Below, piece after piece: positions 25,119-39,054 of a stretch of 64,000 nt of DNA. The notes under the pieces are model-generated. The model was not told where the DNA came from and searched no databases. It saw nothing but the letters and a program-made list of their open reading frames with translations. Origin of the DNA: Pseudomonas simiae (GTDB lineage Bacteria > Pseudomonadota > Gammaproteobacteria > Pseudomonadales > Pseudomonadaceae); assembly GCF_900111895.1 (NCBI RefSeq), contig NZ_FOKB01000003.1, forward strand, positions 596,869 through 660,868. The letters are read 5' to 3'. The translations under genes and the position numbers were made by a program. The number at the start of each line of letters is the position of its first letter. Position 1 is the first letter of the stretch.

Positions 25119-26951
25119 TTACTCCACCGTCACCGACTTAGCCAGGTTGCGCGGCTGGTCGACGTCAGTGCCTTTCAACACAGCGACGTAGTACGACAGC
25201 AACTGCAGCGGAATGGTGTAGAGGATCGGCGACAGGGTGTCGTTGATATGCGGCATGTTGATGACGTGAGTGCCTTCACCATTGGTCATGCCGGCTTTTT
25301 CATCGGCGAACACCACCAGTTGGCCGCCACGGGCGCGGACTTCCTGCAAGTTGGACTTGAGCTTTTCCAGCAGTTCGTTGTTCGGCGCCACGGTGACCAC
25401 CGGCATGTCGTCATCCACCAGGGCCAGTGGGCCGTGCTTGAGTTCGCCGGCCGGGTAGGCTTCGGCGTGGATGTACGAGATTTCCTTGAGCTTGAGCGAA
25501 CCTTCCATGGCCACCGGGTATTGCGCGCCACGACCGAGGAACAGGGTGTGGTTCTTGTCGGCGAACAGCTCGGCGACTTTTTCCACGGTGCTGTCCATGG
25601 CCAACGCTTCACCGAGACGGGCTGGCAGGCGGCGCAGTTCTTCGACCAGCGTGGCTTCGACGCCTTCGGCCAGGGTGCCACGCACTTGACCCAGAGACAG
25701 GGTCAGCAGCAACAGGCCAACCAACTGGGTGGTGAAGGCTTTGGTGGACGCCACGCCGATTTCGCGACCGGCCTGGGTCAGCAGGGTCAGGTCGGATTCA
25801 CGCACCAGGGAGCTGATGCTGACGTTACAGATCGCCAGGCTGGCCAGGAACCCCAACTCCTTGGCATTGCGCAGGGCGGCCAGGGTGTCGGCGGTTTCGC
25901 CGGACTGCGAGATGGTCACGAACAGGGTGTCGGGCTGCACCACCACCTTGCGGTAGCGGAACTCGCTGGCGACTTCCACCTGGCAAGGGATGCCGGCGAG
26001 TTCTTCCAGCCAATAACGGGCAACCATGCCGGCGTGGTAACTGGTGCCACAGGCAACGATCTGCACGTTGCGCACTTTGGCGAACAGCTCGGCGGCTTGT
26101 GGACCAAAGGCGTTGACCAGCACTTGGTTCTGGCTCAGGCGACCTTCCAGGGTGCGTTGCACCACGGACGGTTGCTCGTGGATTTCCTTGAGCATGAAGT
26201 GGCGGAACTCGCCCTTATCGGCAGCTTCGGCGCCGTCGCGGTATTGCACGGCTTCGCGCTCGACGGACTGGCCGTTTACATCCCAGATCTGCACGCTTTC
26301 ACGGCGAATGTCGGCGATATCGCCTTCTTCCAGGTACATGAAGCGGTCGGTGACCTGGCGCAGGGCCAGTTGGTCGGAGGCGAGGAAGTTTTCGCCCAGC
26401 CCCAGGCCGATCACCAGCGGGCTGCCACTGCGAGCAGCAACCACGCGGTCCGGTTGGCTGGCGCTGACCACGGCCAGGCCGTAGGCGCCGTGTAGCTCTT
26501 TAACGGTGGCCTTGAGGGCGACGGTCAGGTCGCCCAGGTCCTTGAGCTTGTGGTTGAGCAGGTGGGCGATGACTTCGGTGTCGGTGTCCGAGGTGAACAC
26601 GTAGCCCTGGCCCTTGAGTTGTTCACGCAACACTTCGTGGTTTTCAATGATGCCGTTGTGGACCACCGCCAGGTCGCCCGAGAAATGCGGGTGGGCGTTG
26701 CGTTCGCAGGGTGCACCGTGGGTCGCCCAACGGGTGTGGGCGATGCCCAGACGGCCGACCAGCGGCTCACCGTTCAAGGCTTGCTCCAACTCGCTTACCT
26801 TGCCCGGACGGCGCATGCGCTCCAGCTTGCCGGCGTTGGTGAAGACCGCCACACCGGCGCTGTCATAGCCGCGGTATTCCAGGCGCTTGAGGCCTTCGAT
26901 CAAAATCGGGGTGATGTTGCGTTCAGCGACTGCGCCTACGATGCCACACAT
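25119..26951 (-). CDS. glmS: Glutamine-fructose-6-phosphate aminotransferase (isomerizing)
   Basis: A 610-residue enzyme making glucosamine-6-phosphate from fructose-6-phosphate and glutamine, the first step to UDP-GlcNAc for peptidoglycan and LPS. The N-terminal glutaminase has the catalytic Cys directly after Met ([12 protein letters not shown]), HTRWATHG and HNGIIENHE; two SIS isomerase domains follow ([17 protein letters not shown]) and the end is LAKSVTVE, as in E. coli. It starts 10 bases after the glmR stop, so the two are one transcript. Length is as expected (609-611). Confidence 0.97.
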   Translation of the reverse strand: MCGIVGAVAERNITPILIEGLKRLEYRGYDSAGVAVFTNAGKLERMRRPGKVSELEQALNGEPLVGRLGIAHTRWATHGAPCERNAHPHFSGDLAVVHNGIIENHEVLREQLKGQGYVFTSDTDTEVIAHLLNHKLKDLGDLTVALKATVKELHGAYGLAVVSASQPDRVVAARSGSPLVIGLGLGENFLASDQLALRQVTDRFMYLEEGDIADIRRESVQIWDVNGQSVEREAVQYRDGAEAADKGEFRHFMLKEIHEQPSVVQRTLEGRLSQNQVLVNAFGPQAAELFAKVRNVQIVACGTSYHAGMVARYWLEELAGIPCQVEVASEFRYRKVVVQPDTLFVTISQSGETADTLAALRNAKELGFLASLAICNVSISSLVRESDLTLLTQAGREIGVASTKAFTTQLVGLLLLTLSLGQVRGTLAEGVEATLVEELRRLPARLGEALAMDSTVEKVAELFADKNHTLFLGRGAQYPVAMEGSLKLKEISYIHAEAYPAGELKHGPLALVDDDMPVVTVAPNNELLEKLKSNLQEVRARGGQLVVFADEKAGMTNGEGTHVINMPHINDTLSPILYTIPLQLLSYYVAVLKGTDVDQPRNLAKSVTVE

Positions 26952-26961
26952 GATGTTTCTC

Positions 26962-27729
26962 CTAGATGATTGCCGCGCATATCAGCGTAATGCCGCGGGC
27001 TTGGATCTGGTCGCGGGCCTCAAGCGGCAGGCGATCATCGGTGATAAGGGTATGGACGCTGCTCCACGGCAGTTCCAGGTTGGGAATCTTGCGGCCGATC
27101 TTGTCGGATTCGACCATCACCACCACTTCACGAGCGACCTCGGCCATGACGCGGCTCAGGCCCAGCAATTCGTTGAAGGTGGTGGTACCCCGTTGCAGAT
27201 CGATGCCGTCGGCGCCGATAAACAGCTGGTCAAAGTCATAGGAACGCAGCACTTGCTCGGCGACCTGGCCCTGGAACGAGTCCGAATGCGGGTCCCAGGT
27301 GCCACCGGTCATCAATAGCACTGGCTCATGCTCCAGTTCGCTTAACGCGCGGGCGACGTGGAGGGAGTTGGTCATCACCACCAGGCCGGGCTGGTGGCCC
27401 AACTCGGGGATCATGGCGGCGGTGGTGCTGCCGCTGTCGATGATGATGCGCGCGTGTTCGCGCAGGCGCATGACGGCAGCACGGGCAATGGCGCGCTTGT
27501 ACACCGAGATGGGCTGGGTGGCGTCGCCCACCAGTTCCTGGGGCATGGTGATCGCGCCACCGTAGCGGCGCAGCAACAGGCCATTGCTTTCGAGGGCGGC
27601 CAGGTCCTTGCGGATCGTGACTTCCGAAGTTTCGAAACGCTTGGCCAACTCGTCCACGCTGACTTCGCCCTGTTCATTCAGCAAGGTCAGGATGTTGTGG
27701 CGTCGCTGGGGGGTATTTCGTTTCGACAT
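26962..27729 (-). CDS. glmR: DeoR-family regulator GlmR
   Basis: A 255-residue DeoR-type repressor: winged helix at the N-terminus ([20 protein letters not shown], then [13 protein letters not shown]) and a sugar-phosphate sensing domain with [11 protein letters not shown] and the acidic block FIGADGID. The ATG at 27729 gives the normal length; an upstream in-frame start adds 13 residues without support. P. aeruginosa has the same gene beside glmS (glmR), linked to amino-sugar and envelope control. Probably responds to a hexosamine phosphate and controls glmR-glmS; a candidate operator lies just upstream. Confidence 0.88.
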   Translation of the reverse strand: MSKRNTPQRRHNILTLLNEQGEVSVDELAKRFETSEVTIRKDLAALESNGLLLRRYGGAITMPQELVGDATQPISVYKRAIARAAVMRLREHARIIIDSGSTTAAMIPELGHQPGLVVMTNSLHVARALSELEHEPVLLMTGGTWDPHSDSFQGQVAEQVLRSYDFDQLFIGADGIDLQRGTTTFNELLGLSRVMAEVAREVVVMVESDKIGRKIPNLELPWSSVHTLITDDRLPLEARDQIQARGITLICAAII

Positions 27730-27742
27730 GGTAACGGTAAGT

Positions 27743-27763
27743 TTCGTTTCGAAAGATAACGAA
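27743..27763. promoter_or_regulatory. Candidate GlmR operator upstream of glmR
   Basis: Inverted repeat TTCGTT-N9-AACGAA, 13 bases before the glmR start, with a nested TTTCGAAA palindrome (27747-27754). GAAA/TTTC-type repeats are typical of DeoR-family operators, so autoregulation is plausible. No binding data are available here. Confidence 0.4.
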
Positions 27764-27832
27764 GGCAATCAAAACCTATTGTCGAAAGGTCGTCAAGAGG
27801 GCGAGGACATTTTTTATTTACCCGCACACGAA

Positions 27833-27922
27833 TGTGGGAGCGGGCTTGCTCGCGAATGCGTGGGTCCAGTCGCCACTTCCGGTGACTGGCACTTCGCATT
27901 CGCGAGCAAGCCCGCTCCCACA
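27833..27922. repeat. REPIN (two inverted REP sequences)
   Basis: Two perfect inverted 28-base arms (27833-27860 and 27895-27922) around a 34-base loop that itself contains CCAGTC/GACTGG arms. Each arm contains GGGAGCGGGCTTGCTCGCGA, the core of the commonest REP class in the P. fluorescens group. Such doublets are moved in trans by RAYT transposases and can also act as transcript-end hairpins. It lies between glmU and glmR. Confidence 0.9.
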
Positions 27923-27957
27923 GGGGGTTACTTATCGCTGTCGAGAATGTGGATAAG

Positions 27958-29325
27958 TCAGGTCTTCTTGATTTTGACCGGGCGTTTCCAGCCGTCGATG
28001 TTGCGTTGACGGGCGCGGGCTACTGCCAGTTGGGACTTATCCACATCCTGGTTGATGGTTGAGCCTGCGGCGGTGGTGGCGCCATCGTCGAGGGTAACCG
28101 GGGCGACCAGCGAATTATTGGAACCGATAAACACGTCCGCACCAATGGTGGTCTGGTGTTTATTGGCGCCATCGTAGTTGCACGTGATGGTGCCGGCGCC
28201 GATGTTGGTTCGCGCGCCGACGGTAGCATCACCCAGGTAGGTCAGGTGACCGACTTTGGCTTCGGCATCCAACTTGGCGTTTTTCAGTTCAACAAAGTTA
28301 CCCACATGGGCCTTGGCTCCCAGCACGCTACCTGGACGCAGCCGCGCAAACGGGCCGGCGTCGCTGCCCTCGCCCATCACCGCACCGTCTATGTGGCTGT
28401 TGGCCTTGATCACCACGCCCTTACGCAGGGTACTGTCCTTGATCACGCAGTTAGGACCAATTACCACGTCGTCTTCGATGACCACACGGCCTTCGAGGAT
28501 CACGTTGATATCGATCAGCACGTCGCGGCCGACGGTCACTTCCCCGCGCACATCGAAACGCGCCGGGTCACGCAGGGTCACACCCTGGGCCATCAGGCGG
28601 CGGCCTTCGCGCAGTTGATAGTGACGCTCCAGCTCGGCCAGTTGCTTGCGGTCGTTGGCGCCCTGCACTTCCATCGGGTCGTGGGGCTGTTCGGTCGCAA
28701 CCAGCAGGCCATCGCTTACGGCCATTTCGATGACGTCGGTGAGGTAGTACTCGCCCTGGGCGTTGTTGTTGGACAGGCGGCTCATCCAGTCGCCGAGCTT
28801 ATCGGCTGGGACAGCCAGGATCCCGGTGTTGCCCTCGGTGATCGCACGCTGGGCTTCGCTAGCGTCTTTGTGCTCAACGATGGCGGCTACCTTGCCATCG
28901 GCGTTGCGCACGATACGTCCGTAGCCGGTGGGATCATCCAGTTCAACGGTCAGCAGGCCCATCTGGCCAGGCACTACGTGCTTGAGCAGGCGTTGCAGGG
29001 TTTCCACTTCAATCAGCGGCACGTCGCCGTAGAGGATCAGCACGGTGTCGGCGGTGATGAACGGCACGGCTTGGGCGGTGGCGTGGCCGGTGCCCAGCTG
29101 CTTGTCTTGCAATACGAAATTCAGATCATCCGCGGCGAGGCGTTCACGCACCGCATCGGCACCGTGCCCGATTACGACGTGAATGCGCTGTGGGTCGAGC
29201 TGCCGGGCACTGTGGATAACATGGCCCAGCATGGAATTACCGGCAACCGGGTGCAGCACCTTGGGCAAGGCCGAACGCATACGGGTGCCCTGGCCTGCGG
29301 CGAGAATGACGATTTCAAGAGACAT
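27958..29325 (-). CDS. glmU: Bifunctional UDP-GlcNAc pyrophosphorylase/glucosamine-1-phosphate acetyltransferase
   Basis: A 455-residue two-domain enzyme catalysing the last two steps to UDP-GlcNAc: acetylation of glucosamine-1-phosphate and uridylyl transfer. The N-terminal Rossmann domain has [19 protein letters not shown] (residues 7-25) and LYGDVPLI; the C-terminal half is a left-handed beta helix with hexapeptide repeats ([35 protein letters not shown]). Size fits the family. It is downstream of the atp operon on the same strand but separated from atpC by a strong terminator, and upstream of the REPIN and glmR-glmS. Confidence 0.97.
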   Translation of the reverse strand: MSLEIVILAAGQGTRMRSALPKVLHPVAGNSMLGHVIHSARQLDPQRIHVVIGHGADAVRERLAADDLNFVLQDKQLGTGHATAQAVPFITADTVLILYGDVPLIEVETLQRLLKHVVPGQMGLLTVELDDPTGYGRIVRNADGKVAAIVEHKDASEAQRAITEGNTGILAVPADKLGDWMSRLSNNNAQGEYYLTDVIEMAVSDGLLVATEQPHDPMEVQGANDRKQLAELERHYQLREGRRLMAQGVTLRDPARFDVRGEVTVGRDVLIDINVILEGRVVIEDDVVIGPNCVIKDSTLRKGVVIKANSHIDGAVMGEGSDAGPFARLRPGSVLGAKAHVGNFVELKNAKLDAEAKVGHLTYLGDATVGARTNIGAGTITCNYDGANKHQTTIGADVFIGSNNSLVAPVTLDDGATTAAGSTINQDVDKSQLAVARARQRNIDGWKRPVKIKKT

Positions 29326-29385
29326 GAGTGGCTACCAATCCTAGGCGGTCCGGCTTCAGACCAAAGAAGTGTTTTGCAAAAAAAG

Positions 29386-29413
29386 AAAAAGGGTAGCCGA
29401 GGCTACCCTTTTT
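29386..29413 (-). terminator. Rho-independent terminator of the atp operon
   Basis: GGGTAGCC/GGCTACCC stem with a 2-base loop, extended by A/T pairing (AAAAA before, TTTTT after). Read on the minus strand it ends in a T-rich run, as expected after atpC. A-rich flanks on both sides mean it could also stop plus-strand transcripts. Confidence 0.9.
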
Positions 29414-29448
29414 AATCAATCGCGCTTGAAGCATGACGGCATGGCCGC

Positions 29449-29865
29449 TTACTTCTTGCGGATCTGCTGGAGCGTGCGCAGCTGAGCTGCAGCCTCGGCC
29501 AGACGTACAGCAGCAGCGCTGTAGTCGAAGTCCGCACCCTTTTCGTTCAGGGCCTTCTCAGCAGCCTTGACGGCTTCCTGAGCGGAGGCTTCATCCAGGT
29601 CGCCAGCACGTTGCACGGTGTCGGCAAGTACCTTGACCATGTTCGGCTGAACCTCGAGGAAACCACCGGAGATGTAAAACACCTCCTTTTCCCCGCCTTG
29701 CTTGGTCAGAGTGATCGGACCTGGCTTCAAGCTGGTGATCAACGGCGCGTGACCCATGGCAATACCAAGGTCACCGAGTTCGCCGTGTGCAATCACCATC
29801 TCTACCAGACCGGAGAAGATTTCCCCTTCCGCGCTGACGATATCGCAATGGACTGTCATAGCCAT
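29449..29865 (-). CDS. atpC: ATP synthase epsilon subunit
   Basis: A 138-residue F1 subunit with the N-terminal beta sandwich ([36 protein letters not shown]) and C-terminal helices (residues 90-138). It couples the central stalk to the c ring and can inhibit ATP hydrolysis. The ATG is preceded by GAGG. Last gene of the nine-gene operon, 44 bases after atpD, followed by a strong terminator. Confidence 0.96.
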   Translation of the reverse strand: MAMTVHCDIVSAEGEIFSGLVEMVIAHGELGDLGIAMGHAPLITSLKPGPITLTKQGGEKEVFYISGGFLEVQPNMVKVLADTVQRAGDLDEASAQEAVKAAEKALNEKGADFDYSAAAVRLAEAAAQLRTLQQIRKK

Positions 29866-29909
29866 CTGATTGCCTCAACCTGATGAGCGCCCGTTTCCGG
29901 GCGCCTGGA

Positions 29910-31313
<1,404 letters not shown>

Positions 31314-32174
31314 TTAAACCGCGGCAGCGCCGCCGACGATTTCCGAGATCTCTTGGGTGATCGCAGCCTGACGCGCCTTGTTGTAGATCAGCTGCAAATC
31401 GCTGATCAGATCACCGGCGTTATCGGTAGCGTTTTTCATCGCGATCATCCGCGCCGCTTGTTCAGCTGCGTTGTTCTCGACCACCGCCTGGTACACCTGC
31501 GACTCCACGTAGCGCACCATCAAGCCGTCAAGCAGCTCTTTGGCGTCTGGTTCGTAGAGGTAGTCCCAGTGGTGCTTGAGTTCCTGATCCGGAGTCGCCA
31601 CCAGTGGAATCAATTGCTCCACGGTTGGCTGCTGGGTCATGGTGTTGATGAACTTGTTGGATACCACGGAGAGGCGATCAATCCGGCCTTCCAGGTACGC
31701 ATCCAGCATCACCTTCACGCTGCCGATCAAATCATTGATCGACGGCTCTTCACCCAGGTGGCTGATAGCTGCTACGACGTTACCGCCGAAGTTGCGGAAA
31801 AAGGCCGCACCCTTGCTACCAACAACACACAGATCGATCTCGACGCCTTTTTCGCGGTTTACCGCCATGTCCTTGACCAGGGCCTTGAACAGGTTGGTAT
31901 TCAAACCACCGCACAAACCACGGTCACTGCTCACAACCACATAACCTACACGCTTAACTTCGCGGTCGATCATGAATGGGTGGCGGTATTCCGGGTTGGC
32001 GTTGGCCAGATGCCCAATTACCTGGCGGATACGCTCCGCATAAGGACGGCTAGCAGCCATGCGCATTTGTGCCTTGCGCATTTTGCTGACCGCCACTTTT
32101 TCCATGGCGCTGGTAATTTTTTGCGTGCTTTTGATGCTCGCAATCTTACTGCGAATCTCTTTTGCGCCTGCCAT
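31314..32174 (-). CDS. atpG: ATP synthase gamma subunit
   Basis: A 286-residue rotor subunit with the usual N-terminal helix ([20 protein letters not shown]) and C-terminal helix ([19 protein letters not shown]) that pair as the coiled-coil shaft inside the alpha3beta3 ring; [11 protein letters not shown] is the conserved Rossmann segment. Standard length and position between atpA and atpD. Confidence 0.98.
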   Translation of the reverse strand: MAGAKEIRSKIASIKSTQKITSAMEKVAVSKMRKAQMRMAASRPYAERIRQVIGHLANANPEYRHPFMIDREVKRVGYVVVSSDRGLCGGLNTNLFKALVKDMAVNREKGVEIDLCVVGSKGAAFFRNFGGNVVAAISHLGEEPSINDLIGSVKVMLDAYLEGRIDRLSVVSNKFINTMTQQPTVEQLIPLVATPDQELKHHWDYLYEPDAKELLDGLMVRYVESQVYQAVVENNAAEQAARMIAMKNATDNAGDLISDLQLIYNKARQAAITQEISEIVGGAAAV

Positions 32175-32224
32175 GTAACACCTATCAGGTTAGCAAGCGG
32201 GAGCCTTGCGGCTCCCGCTGCGGC

Positions 32225-33769
32225 TTACCAGGTTTGGGTGGCCTTGAACTTCTCGATACCGGCTTTCAGGCCAGCGTCGATTTCGTCATTGAAGTCACCC
32301 TTCACGTTGATCTTGGCCAACAAGTCGGCGTGATCGCGGTTGAAGTAAGCAATCAGCGCTTGTTCAAAGCTGCCGACCTTGGCGATTTCGACGTCAGTCA
32401 GGAACCCACGCTCAGCGGCATACAGCGACAACGCCATGTCAGCGATCGACATTGGGGCGTATTGCTTCTGCTTCATCAGCTCGGTAACGCGCTGACCATG
32501 CTCAAGTTGCTTACGGGTCGCTTCGTCCAGGTCAGAAGCGAACTGGGCGAATGCCGCCAGTTCACGGTACTGAGCCAGAGCGGTACGGATACCACCGGAG
32601 AGCTTCTTGATGATCTTGGTCTGAGCGGCACCACCCACACGGGATACCGAAACACCGGCGTTCACTGCAGGGCGGATGCCCGAGTTGAACATGGCCGATT
32701 CCAGGAAGATCTGACCGTCGGTGATGGAAATCACGTTGGTCGGAACGAACGCGGAAACGTCGCCAGCCTGGGTTTCGATGATCGGCAGTGCGGTCAGGGA
32801 ACCGGTTTTGCCGGTCACTGCGCCGTTGGTGAACTTCTCTACGTACTCTTCCGAAACGCGGGATGCGCGCTCCAGCAGACGGGAGTGGAGATAGAACACG
32901 TCGCCTGGGTAAGCTTCACGGCCTGGTGGACGGCGCAGCAGCAGGGAAATCTGGCGGTAAGCCACTGCTTGCTTGGACAGATCGTCATAAACGATCAGCG
33001 CGTCTTCACCGCGGTCGCGGAAGAATTCACCCATGGTGCAACCGGCATACGGTGCCAGGTATTGCAGTGCAGGCGATTCCGAAGCACTGGCAGCCACGAT
33101 GATCGTGTTTTTCAGTGCGCCGTTCTCTTCCAGCTTGCGAACCACGTTGGCGATGGTCGATTGCTTCTGACCGATGGCTACGTAGACGCAGAAAATGCCG
33201 CTGTCTTTCTGGTTGATGATCGCGTCGATCGCCAGAGCGGTTTTACCGATCTGACGGTCACCGATGATCAGCTCACGCTGGCCACGGCCGACAGGGATCA
33301 TGGCATCGACAGCCTTGTAGCCAGTCTGTACAGGCTGGTCTACCGACTTACGCCAGATCACGCCTGGAGCAACTTTCTCGACCGCGTCGGTCTCGGTGTT
33401 GCCCAGTGGACCTTTGCCGTCAACAGGGTTACCCAGTGCGTCGACTACGCGACCCAGCAGTTCCTTACCAACCGGAACCTCCAGGATGCGGCCGGTGCAC
33501 TTGGCGCTCATGCCTTCAGCCAGAGACTGGTAAGCGCCCAGGATAACGGCACCTACGGAGTCTTGCTCCAGGTTGAGGGCCATACCGAAGACGCCGCCCG
33601 GAAACTCGATCATCTCGCCGGACATTACGTCGGCCAGACCGTGAATCCGCACAATACCGTCAGATACGCTGACGACAGTGCCTTCGTTACGGGCTTGGGA
33701 GGTCACATCGAGCTTGTCGATGCGGCCCTTGATAATTTCACTTATTTCGGAAGGATTGAGTTGCTGCAT
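32225..33769 (-). CDS. atpA: ATP synthase alpha subunit
   Basis: A 514-residue non-catalytic nucleotide-binding F1 subunit. Seen: N-terminal [17 protein letters not shown], Walker [12 protein letters not shown], and the alpha/beta signature [14 protein letters not shown]. Full length for the family (513-514). It follows atpH by 21 bases. Confidence 0.98.
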   Translation of the reverse strand: MQQLNPSEISEIIKGRIDKLDVTSQARNEGTVVSVSDGIVRIHGLADVMSGEMIEFPGGVFGMALNLEQDSVGAVILGAYQSLAEGMSAKCTGRILEVPVGKELLGRVVDALGNPVDGKGPLGNTETDAVEKVAPGVIWRKSVDQPVQTGYKAVDAMIPVGRGQRELIIGDRQIGKTALAIDAIINQKDSGIFCVYVAIGQKQSTIANVVRKLEENGALKNTIIVAASASESPALQYLAPYAGCTMGEFFRDRGEDALIVYDDLSKQAVAYRQISLLLRRPPGREAYPGDVFYLHSRLLERASRVSEEYVEKFTNGAVTGKTGSLTALPIIETQAGDVSAFVPTNVISITDGQIFLESAMFNSGIRPAVNAGVSVSRVGGAAQTKIIKKLSGGIRTALAQYRELAAFAQFASDLDEATRKQLEHGQRVTELMKQKQYAPMSIADMALSLYAAERGFLTDVEIAKVGSFEQALIAYFNRDHADLLAKINVKGDFNDEIDAGLKAGIEKFKATQTW

Positions 33770-33790
33770 TGCTCTGCTGCCCCTTCAAAC

Positions 33791-34327
33791 TCAAGATTTC
33801 AATGCTTCGGCAAGATTCGCGAGTTTGCCGCGAATCGAGCCATCGATAACCAGGTCGCCGGCGCGAATGACAATGCCCCCAATGAGGGACTTGTCTTCCG
33901 CAACTTGCAGGCGCACTTCCCGGTCGAGTCGTGCACTGAGAACCTTGGCGAGTTTGTCTTGCTGTTCTTGGTTCAATGCAAAAGCACTGGTCACTTCAAC
34001 GTCTACCGACTTCTCTTGCTCGGCCTTGTACAGGTCGAACAGAGCGGCAATCTCCGGCAGAAGCAGGAGACGGTCGTTTTCGGCAACGACGTGGATGAAG
34101 TTCTGCACTTTCACATCAAACTTGTCGCCGCACACTTCAATAAAAGTGGCGGCCTTGTCTGCGCTCGTCAGTCGCGGGGCCTTGAGCACGCGCTGCATTG
34201 TGTCGTCTTGCGACACTGCTGCAGCCAGGCCGAGCATGGCTGACCAAGAGGCCAGCTGCTGGTGGGCCTGGGCGTGCTCGAAGGCTGCCTTAGCGTAAGG
34301 TCGGGCCAACGTGGTCAATTCTGCCAT
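33791..34327 (-). CDS. atpH: ATP synthase delta subunit
   Basis: A 178-residue peripheral-stalk subunit that joins the top of F1 to the b subunits. The N-terminal helical domain begins [19 protein letters not shown], and the C-terminal signature is [20 protein letters not shown]. Usual length 177-178. It starts 12 bases after the atpF stop. Confidence 0.97.
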   Translation of the reverse strand: MAELTTLARPYAKAAFEHAQAHQQLASWSAMLGLAAAVSQDDTMQRVLKAPRLTSADKAATFIEVCGDKFDVKVQNFIHVVAENDRLLLLPEIAALFDLYKAEQEKSVDVEVTSAFALNQEQQDKLAKVLSARLDREVRLQVAEDKSLIGGIVIRAGDLVIDGSIRGKLANLAEALKS

Positions 34328-34339
34328 GATCGCCCTCGC

Positions 34340-34810
34340 TTAAATTTCAGCAGCCAGTTTGTTTACCAGCTCCGCGTGCGCGTTTTGATCGATTGTGGCA
34401 CCCAGGATCTTCTCAGCACCGCCGACGGCCAGAGCACCCAGTTGGGCACGCAGCGCATCTTTGACACCGTTCAGTTCCTGCTCGATCTCGGCCTGAGCCT
34501 GAACCTTCACACGGTCAGCGTCGATACGGGCTTTTTCAACAGCCTCTTCAACAATCTGGTTACCGCGTTTCTTGGCTTGCTCAATGATTTCGGCTGCTTG
34601 AGCTTTCGCTTCGCGCAGTTGTTGACCCGCTTTATCTTGGGCCAACTCCAGGTCGCGAGCTGCTCGTGCTGCAGCGTCCAGCCCATCCGCGATCTTCTTC
34701 TGACGTTCGTGCAGAGCTGCGATGACCGGAGGCCATACGAACTTCATGCAGAAAACGACAAAAATCAAGAACGCTAAGGACTGACCAATAATGGTTGCAT
34801 TAATGTTCAC
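34340..34810 (-). CDS. atpF: ATP synthase b subunit
   Basis: A 156-residue peripheral-stalk protein: one N-terminal membrane helix (residues 5-25) and a long charged helix that dimerises. The start is GTG at 34810, followed by [13 protein letters not shown] lies 7 bases upstream, and 156 residues equals the E. coli protein, which also uses GTG. Any longer frame has no membrane helix at the proper place. Confidence 0.96.
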   Translation of the reverse strand: MNINATIIGQSLAFLIFVVFCMKFVWPPVIAALHERQKKIADGLDAAARAARDLELAQDKAGQQLREAKAQAAEIIEQAKKRGNQIVEEAVEKARIDADRVKVQAQAEIEQELNGVKDALRAQLGALAVGGAEKILGATIDQNAHAELVNKLAAEI

Positions 34811-34866
34811 GCCAATACCTCGCTCATTCGTTGCACAACACACCAATCACTCGAAAAAACGAGTGA

Positions 34867-35139
<273 letters not shown>

Positions 35140-35257
35140 TTACGTCGTATGGTTTAGGTTTTTTAGATTTTAAAGCGGTAAAACAAATCGTTTCATAGCC
35201 CTGGTGGGCCACCTTCCCGTTTGACCGGGAAGGACATCAGACTAGTCGAGACTGGTC

Positions 35258-36551
<1,294 letters not shown>

Positions 36552-36625
36552 CACTCTTGCTCCTCAATGGTCGGCTGCCCGATATCAATAACTTGGCATA
36601 ATTTGTGCCGACAAAATGCGCGCAG

Positions 36626-36654
36626 AGTATAGGGGCGGTTCTGCCCCTATTCAA
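36626..36654 (-). promoter_or_regulatory. Sigma70 promoter of the atp operon
   Basis: On the minus strand: TTGAAT (36649-36654), 17-base spacer, TATACT (36626-36631). The spacer is filled by a perfect inverted repeat ATAGGGGC-N6-GCCCCTAT (36629-36650). A start near 36619 would give a leader of about 68 bases to atpI. Spacing and hexamers are close to consensus. Confidence 0.75.
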
Positions 36655-36711
36655 CTGTCGGGTAGTGATTTCCGATCACGCGCTACATGAGCAAATGTTT
36701 CAGTGAATGTT

Positions 36712-37584
36712 TCAACGGATGTGGGCAAGGACGCCTTGAAGCTCGTCGAGGGAGTTATATCCGATGACCAATTGCCCTTTGCCTTTCTTACCGTGGCGAA
36801 TTTGCACCGCAGAGCCCAGGCGCTCGGCCAGGCGCTGCTCGAGACGAGCGATATCCGGATCAGGTTTAACCGTTTCGACCGGTGCAGGTTTACCGCTGAG
36901 CCACTGGCGAACCAGCGCCTCGGTCTGGCGAACGGTGAGCCCTCGTGCGACAACGTGTCGCGCCCCTTCAACCTGTTGATTTTCCGGTAAACCGAGCAAA
37001 GCACGGGCGTGACCCATCTCCAGGTCGCCGTGGGACAACATGGTCTTGATGACTTCCGGCAACGCGATCAGGCGCAACAAGTTGGACACGGTCACGCGGG
37101 ATTTACCCACCGCCTCGGCCACTTGTTGCTGGGTCAGCTGGAACTCTTGCTGCAAACGCTGCAGAGCGATCGCTTCTTCGATCGGGTTGAGGTCTTCGCG
37201 CTGGATGTTCTCGATCAGCGCCATGGCGATGGCGGTTTCATCCGGCACATCGCGCACCATCGCCGGAATGGTTTCCTTGCCAGCCTGCTGGCTCGCACGC
37301 CAGCGGCGCTCGCCGGCGATGATTTCAAAGCGGCCGCCACCAATCGGGCGCACCACGATCGGCTGCATCACACCCTGGGCCTTGATCGAATTGGCCAGTT
37401 CTTCCAGTGCCTGGGGGTCCATGTCGCGGCGCGGCTGATATTTGCCGCGCTGGATCAGGTCCAACGGCAGGTGTTGCAGCTCGCGCTCGTCGGCCTGCAC
37501 CGCTTGTTCTTCAAGCGATGTGACGGTCGGACCACTCAACAGTGCATCCAGTCCACGTCCGAGACCTCGTTTCTTGACGGCCAT
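36712..37584 (-). CDS. parB: Chromosome-partitioning protein ParB
   Basis: A 290-residue ParB/Spo0J family protein: CTP-binding N-terminal domain with PRRDMDPQALEEL, IVVRP and the GERRWRA box, then the helix-turn-helix with VAEAVGKSRVTVSNLLRL, and a C-terminal dimerisation domain. It loads at parS sites near oriC and slides as a CTP-gated clamp, recruiting SMC and interacting with ParA. The cognate parS-like sites are in recF and after gyrB in this window. Start ATG 9 bases after parA ends. Confidence 0.97.
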   Translation of the reverse strand: MAVKKRGLGRGLDALLSGPTVTSLEEQAVQADERELQHLPLDLIQRGKYQPRRDMDPQALEELANSIKAQGVMQPIVVRPIGGGRFEIIAGERRWRASQQAGKETIPAMVRDVPDETAIAMALIENIQREDLNPIEEAIALQRLQQEFQLTQQQVAEAVGKSRVTVSNLLRLIALPEVIKTMLSHGDLEMGHARALLGLPENQQVEGARHVVARGLTVRQTEALVRQWLSGKPAPVETVKPDPDIARLEQRLAERLGSAVQIRHGKKGKGQLVIGYNSLDELQGVLAHIR

Positions 37585-37593
37585 GGGGATTCC

Positions 37594-38391
37594 TTAAGTT
37601 GGCTGGGCTGCAGCGGTGCGTGAGTTGCGGCGTTGGCGACGAACCATCTCGCCGGCCAGCGCCAGGTAGGCAATGGCGCCACGGGATTGCTTGTCGTAGG
37701 CCAGGGCCGGCATGCCGTAGCTCGGGGCTTCGGCCAAACGGATGTTGCGCGGGATCACCGTGTCGTACAACTGATCACCGAAGTGTTCCTTGAGCTGCGC
37801 CGACACATCGTTCATCAGGCTCAGGCGTGGGTCGAACATGGTCCGCAACAGGCCTTCGATCTGCAAGTTCGGGTTGAGCAACTCGGCGATGCGCTTGATG
37901 TTATCCACAAGGTCGCTCAGACCTTCCAGCGCGTAGTACTCGCACTGCATGGGGATAATCACACCATCGGCGGCCACCAACGCGTTCAAGGTCAGCATCG
38001 ACAGTGACGGCGGGCAGTCGATCAAAATGTAGTCGTAATTCTCACGGATTGGCGCCAAGGCGCTGCGCAGACGGCTTTCTTTCATCTGCATTTCCAGCAG
38101 CACCACTTCCGCCGCGGTCAAATCGCGGTTGGCCGGCAGCAGTTGATAACCACCGTGTTCGGAATAGTGCATGGCCTGGGCCAGGTCGCACTCGCCAATC
38201 AGCAAGTCGTAGACCGAGTTTTCCAGGCCGTGTTTATCCACACCGCTACCCATGGTGGCGTTGCCCTGTGGATCGAGATCGATCAACAGCACCCGGCGCT
38301 TGGTCGCGACCAGGGATGCTGCGAGGTTGATGCAGGTGGTGGTTTTGCCCACGCCACCTTTCTGGTTCGCTATCGCGAATACCTTAGCCAT
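37594..38391 (-). CDS. parA: Chromosome-partitioning ATPase ParA (Soj)
   Basis: A 265-residue deviant Walker ATPase: KGGVGKTTTCINLA at the N-terminus, LIDLDPQGNAT and ILIDCPPSL. It forms nucleoid-bound gradients that move ParB-parS complexes. The ATG at 38391 (MAKVFAIANQ) fits other ParA/Soj proteins; six more upstream residues are possible but unlikely. Between rsmG (18 bases upstream) and parB. Confidence 0.97.
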   Translation of the reverse strand: MAKVFAIANQKGGVGKTTTCINLAASLVATKRRVLLIDLDPQGNATMGSGVDKHGLENSVYDLLIGECDLAQAMHYSEHGGYQLLPANRDLTAAEVVLLEMQMKESRLRSALAPIRENYDYILIDCPPSLSMLTLNALVAADGVIIPMQCEYYALEGLSDLVDNIKRIAELLNPNLQIEGLLRTMFDPRLSLMNDVSAQLKEHFGDQLYDTVIPRNIRLAEAPSYGMPALAYDKQSRGAIAYLALAGEMVRRQRRNSRTAAAQPT

Positions 38392-38409
38392 TCTTGCTTG
38401 TGTTCCCAA

Positions 38410-39054
38410 TCATGCCGTGCGGCGCAGTATCAGCAGATGGCGTTGGCCTTGGCAACCGGGTACAGCCAAGGCGTGTTCGCTATCGAGGTGGAAGTCTGCC
38501 GGCAATGCTAACAGCTCATCGCTTGGATGGACGCCCTTCATTGCCAGCCAGCGGGTGTCGCGGTCGCCAAGATGGCGAGTCCAGTTGCTGAAGTTCTCCA
38601 TGCTGCTGAATGCCCTGGAAACAATTCCGGTGAAAGGCTGTTCAGGCGTGAAGGCTTCGACACGACTGTGGATAACCTGCAGGTTATCCAGCTTGAGTTC
38701 GAGTTTGACCTGGGTCAGGAAGCGGGTTTTCTTGCCGTTGCTGTCCAGGCAGGTCACTTGGGAGCCGGGAAACAGGATGGCCAACGGAATGCCAGGCATG
38801 CCGCCGCCACTGCCAACGTCCAACCAACGGCCGTTTTCGATGAATGGCATCACGCTCAAGCTGTCGAGCAAGTGACGGGACACCATTTCGTCGGGATCAC
38901 GCACCGCTGTCAGGTTGTAAGCCTTGTTCCATTTGATCAACAGGGCCAGATAGCCCAGCAGCAATTCATGCTGGGCCGGGGTCAGGTCGACGCCCAACTG
39001 GCGTGCACCTGTGGATAACTCTTCGGCGTGTTGCGAGGTGACCAACGAACTCAA
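38410..39054 (-). CDS. rsmG: 16S rRNA (guanine527-N7)-methyltransferase
   Basis: A 214-residue class I methyltransferase (GidB) that methylates G527 of 16S rRNA; its loss gives low-level streptomycin resistance. The SAM loop is [16 protein letters not shown], preceded by the family block [15 protein letters not shown]. Its start overlaps the mnmG stop by 4 bases. Expected length (about 210-216). Confidence 0.97.
   Translation of the reverse strand: MSSLVTSQHAEELSTGARQLGVDLTPAQHELLLGYLALLIKWNKAYNLTAVRDPDEMVSRHLLDSLSVMPFIENGRWLDVGSGGGMPGIPLAILFPGSQVTCLDSNGKKTRFLTQVKLELKLDNLQVIHSRVEAFTPEQPFTGIVSRAFSSMENFSNWTRHLGDRDTRWLAMKGVHPSDELLALPADFHLDSEHALAVPGCQGQRHLLILRRTA

Noticed and set aside
24669..26495. 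608-codon open frame on the plus strand across glmS
   Set aside because: Antisense to glmS; low-complexity Gly/Gln/His composition typical of a reverse-complement shadow.
27833..27922. CRISPR-like repeat
   Set aside because: Only two arms in inverted orientation without spacers; it is a REPIN.
32162..34243. 693-codon open frame on the plus strand across atpA and atpH
   Set aside because: Antisense shadow of two certain ATP synthase genes; no family resemblance and no ribosome binding site.
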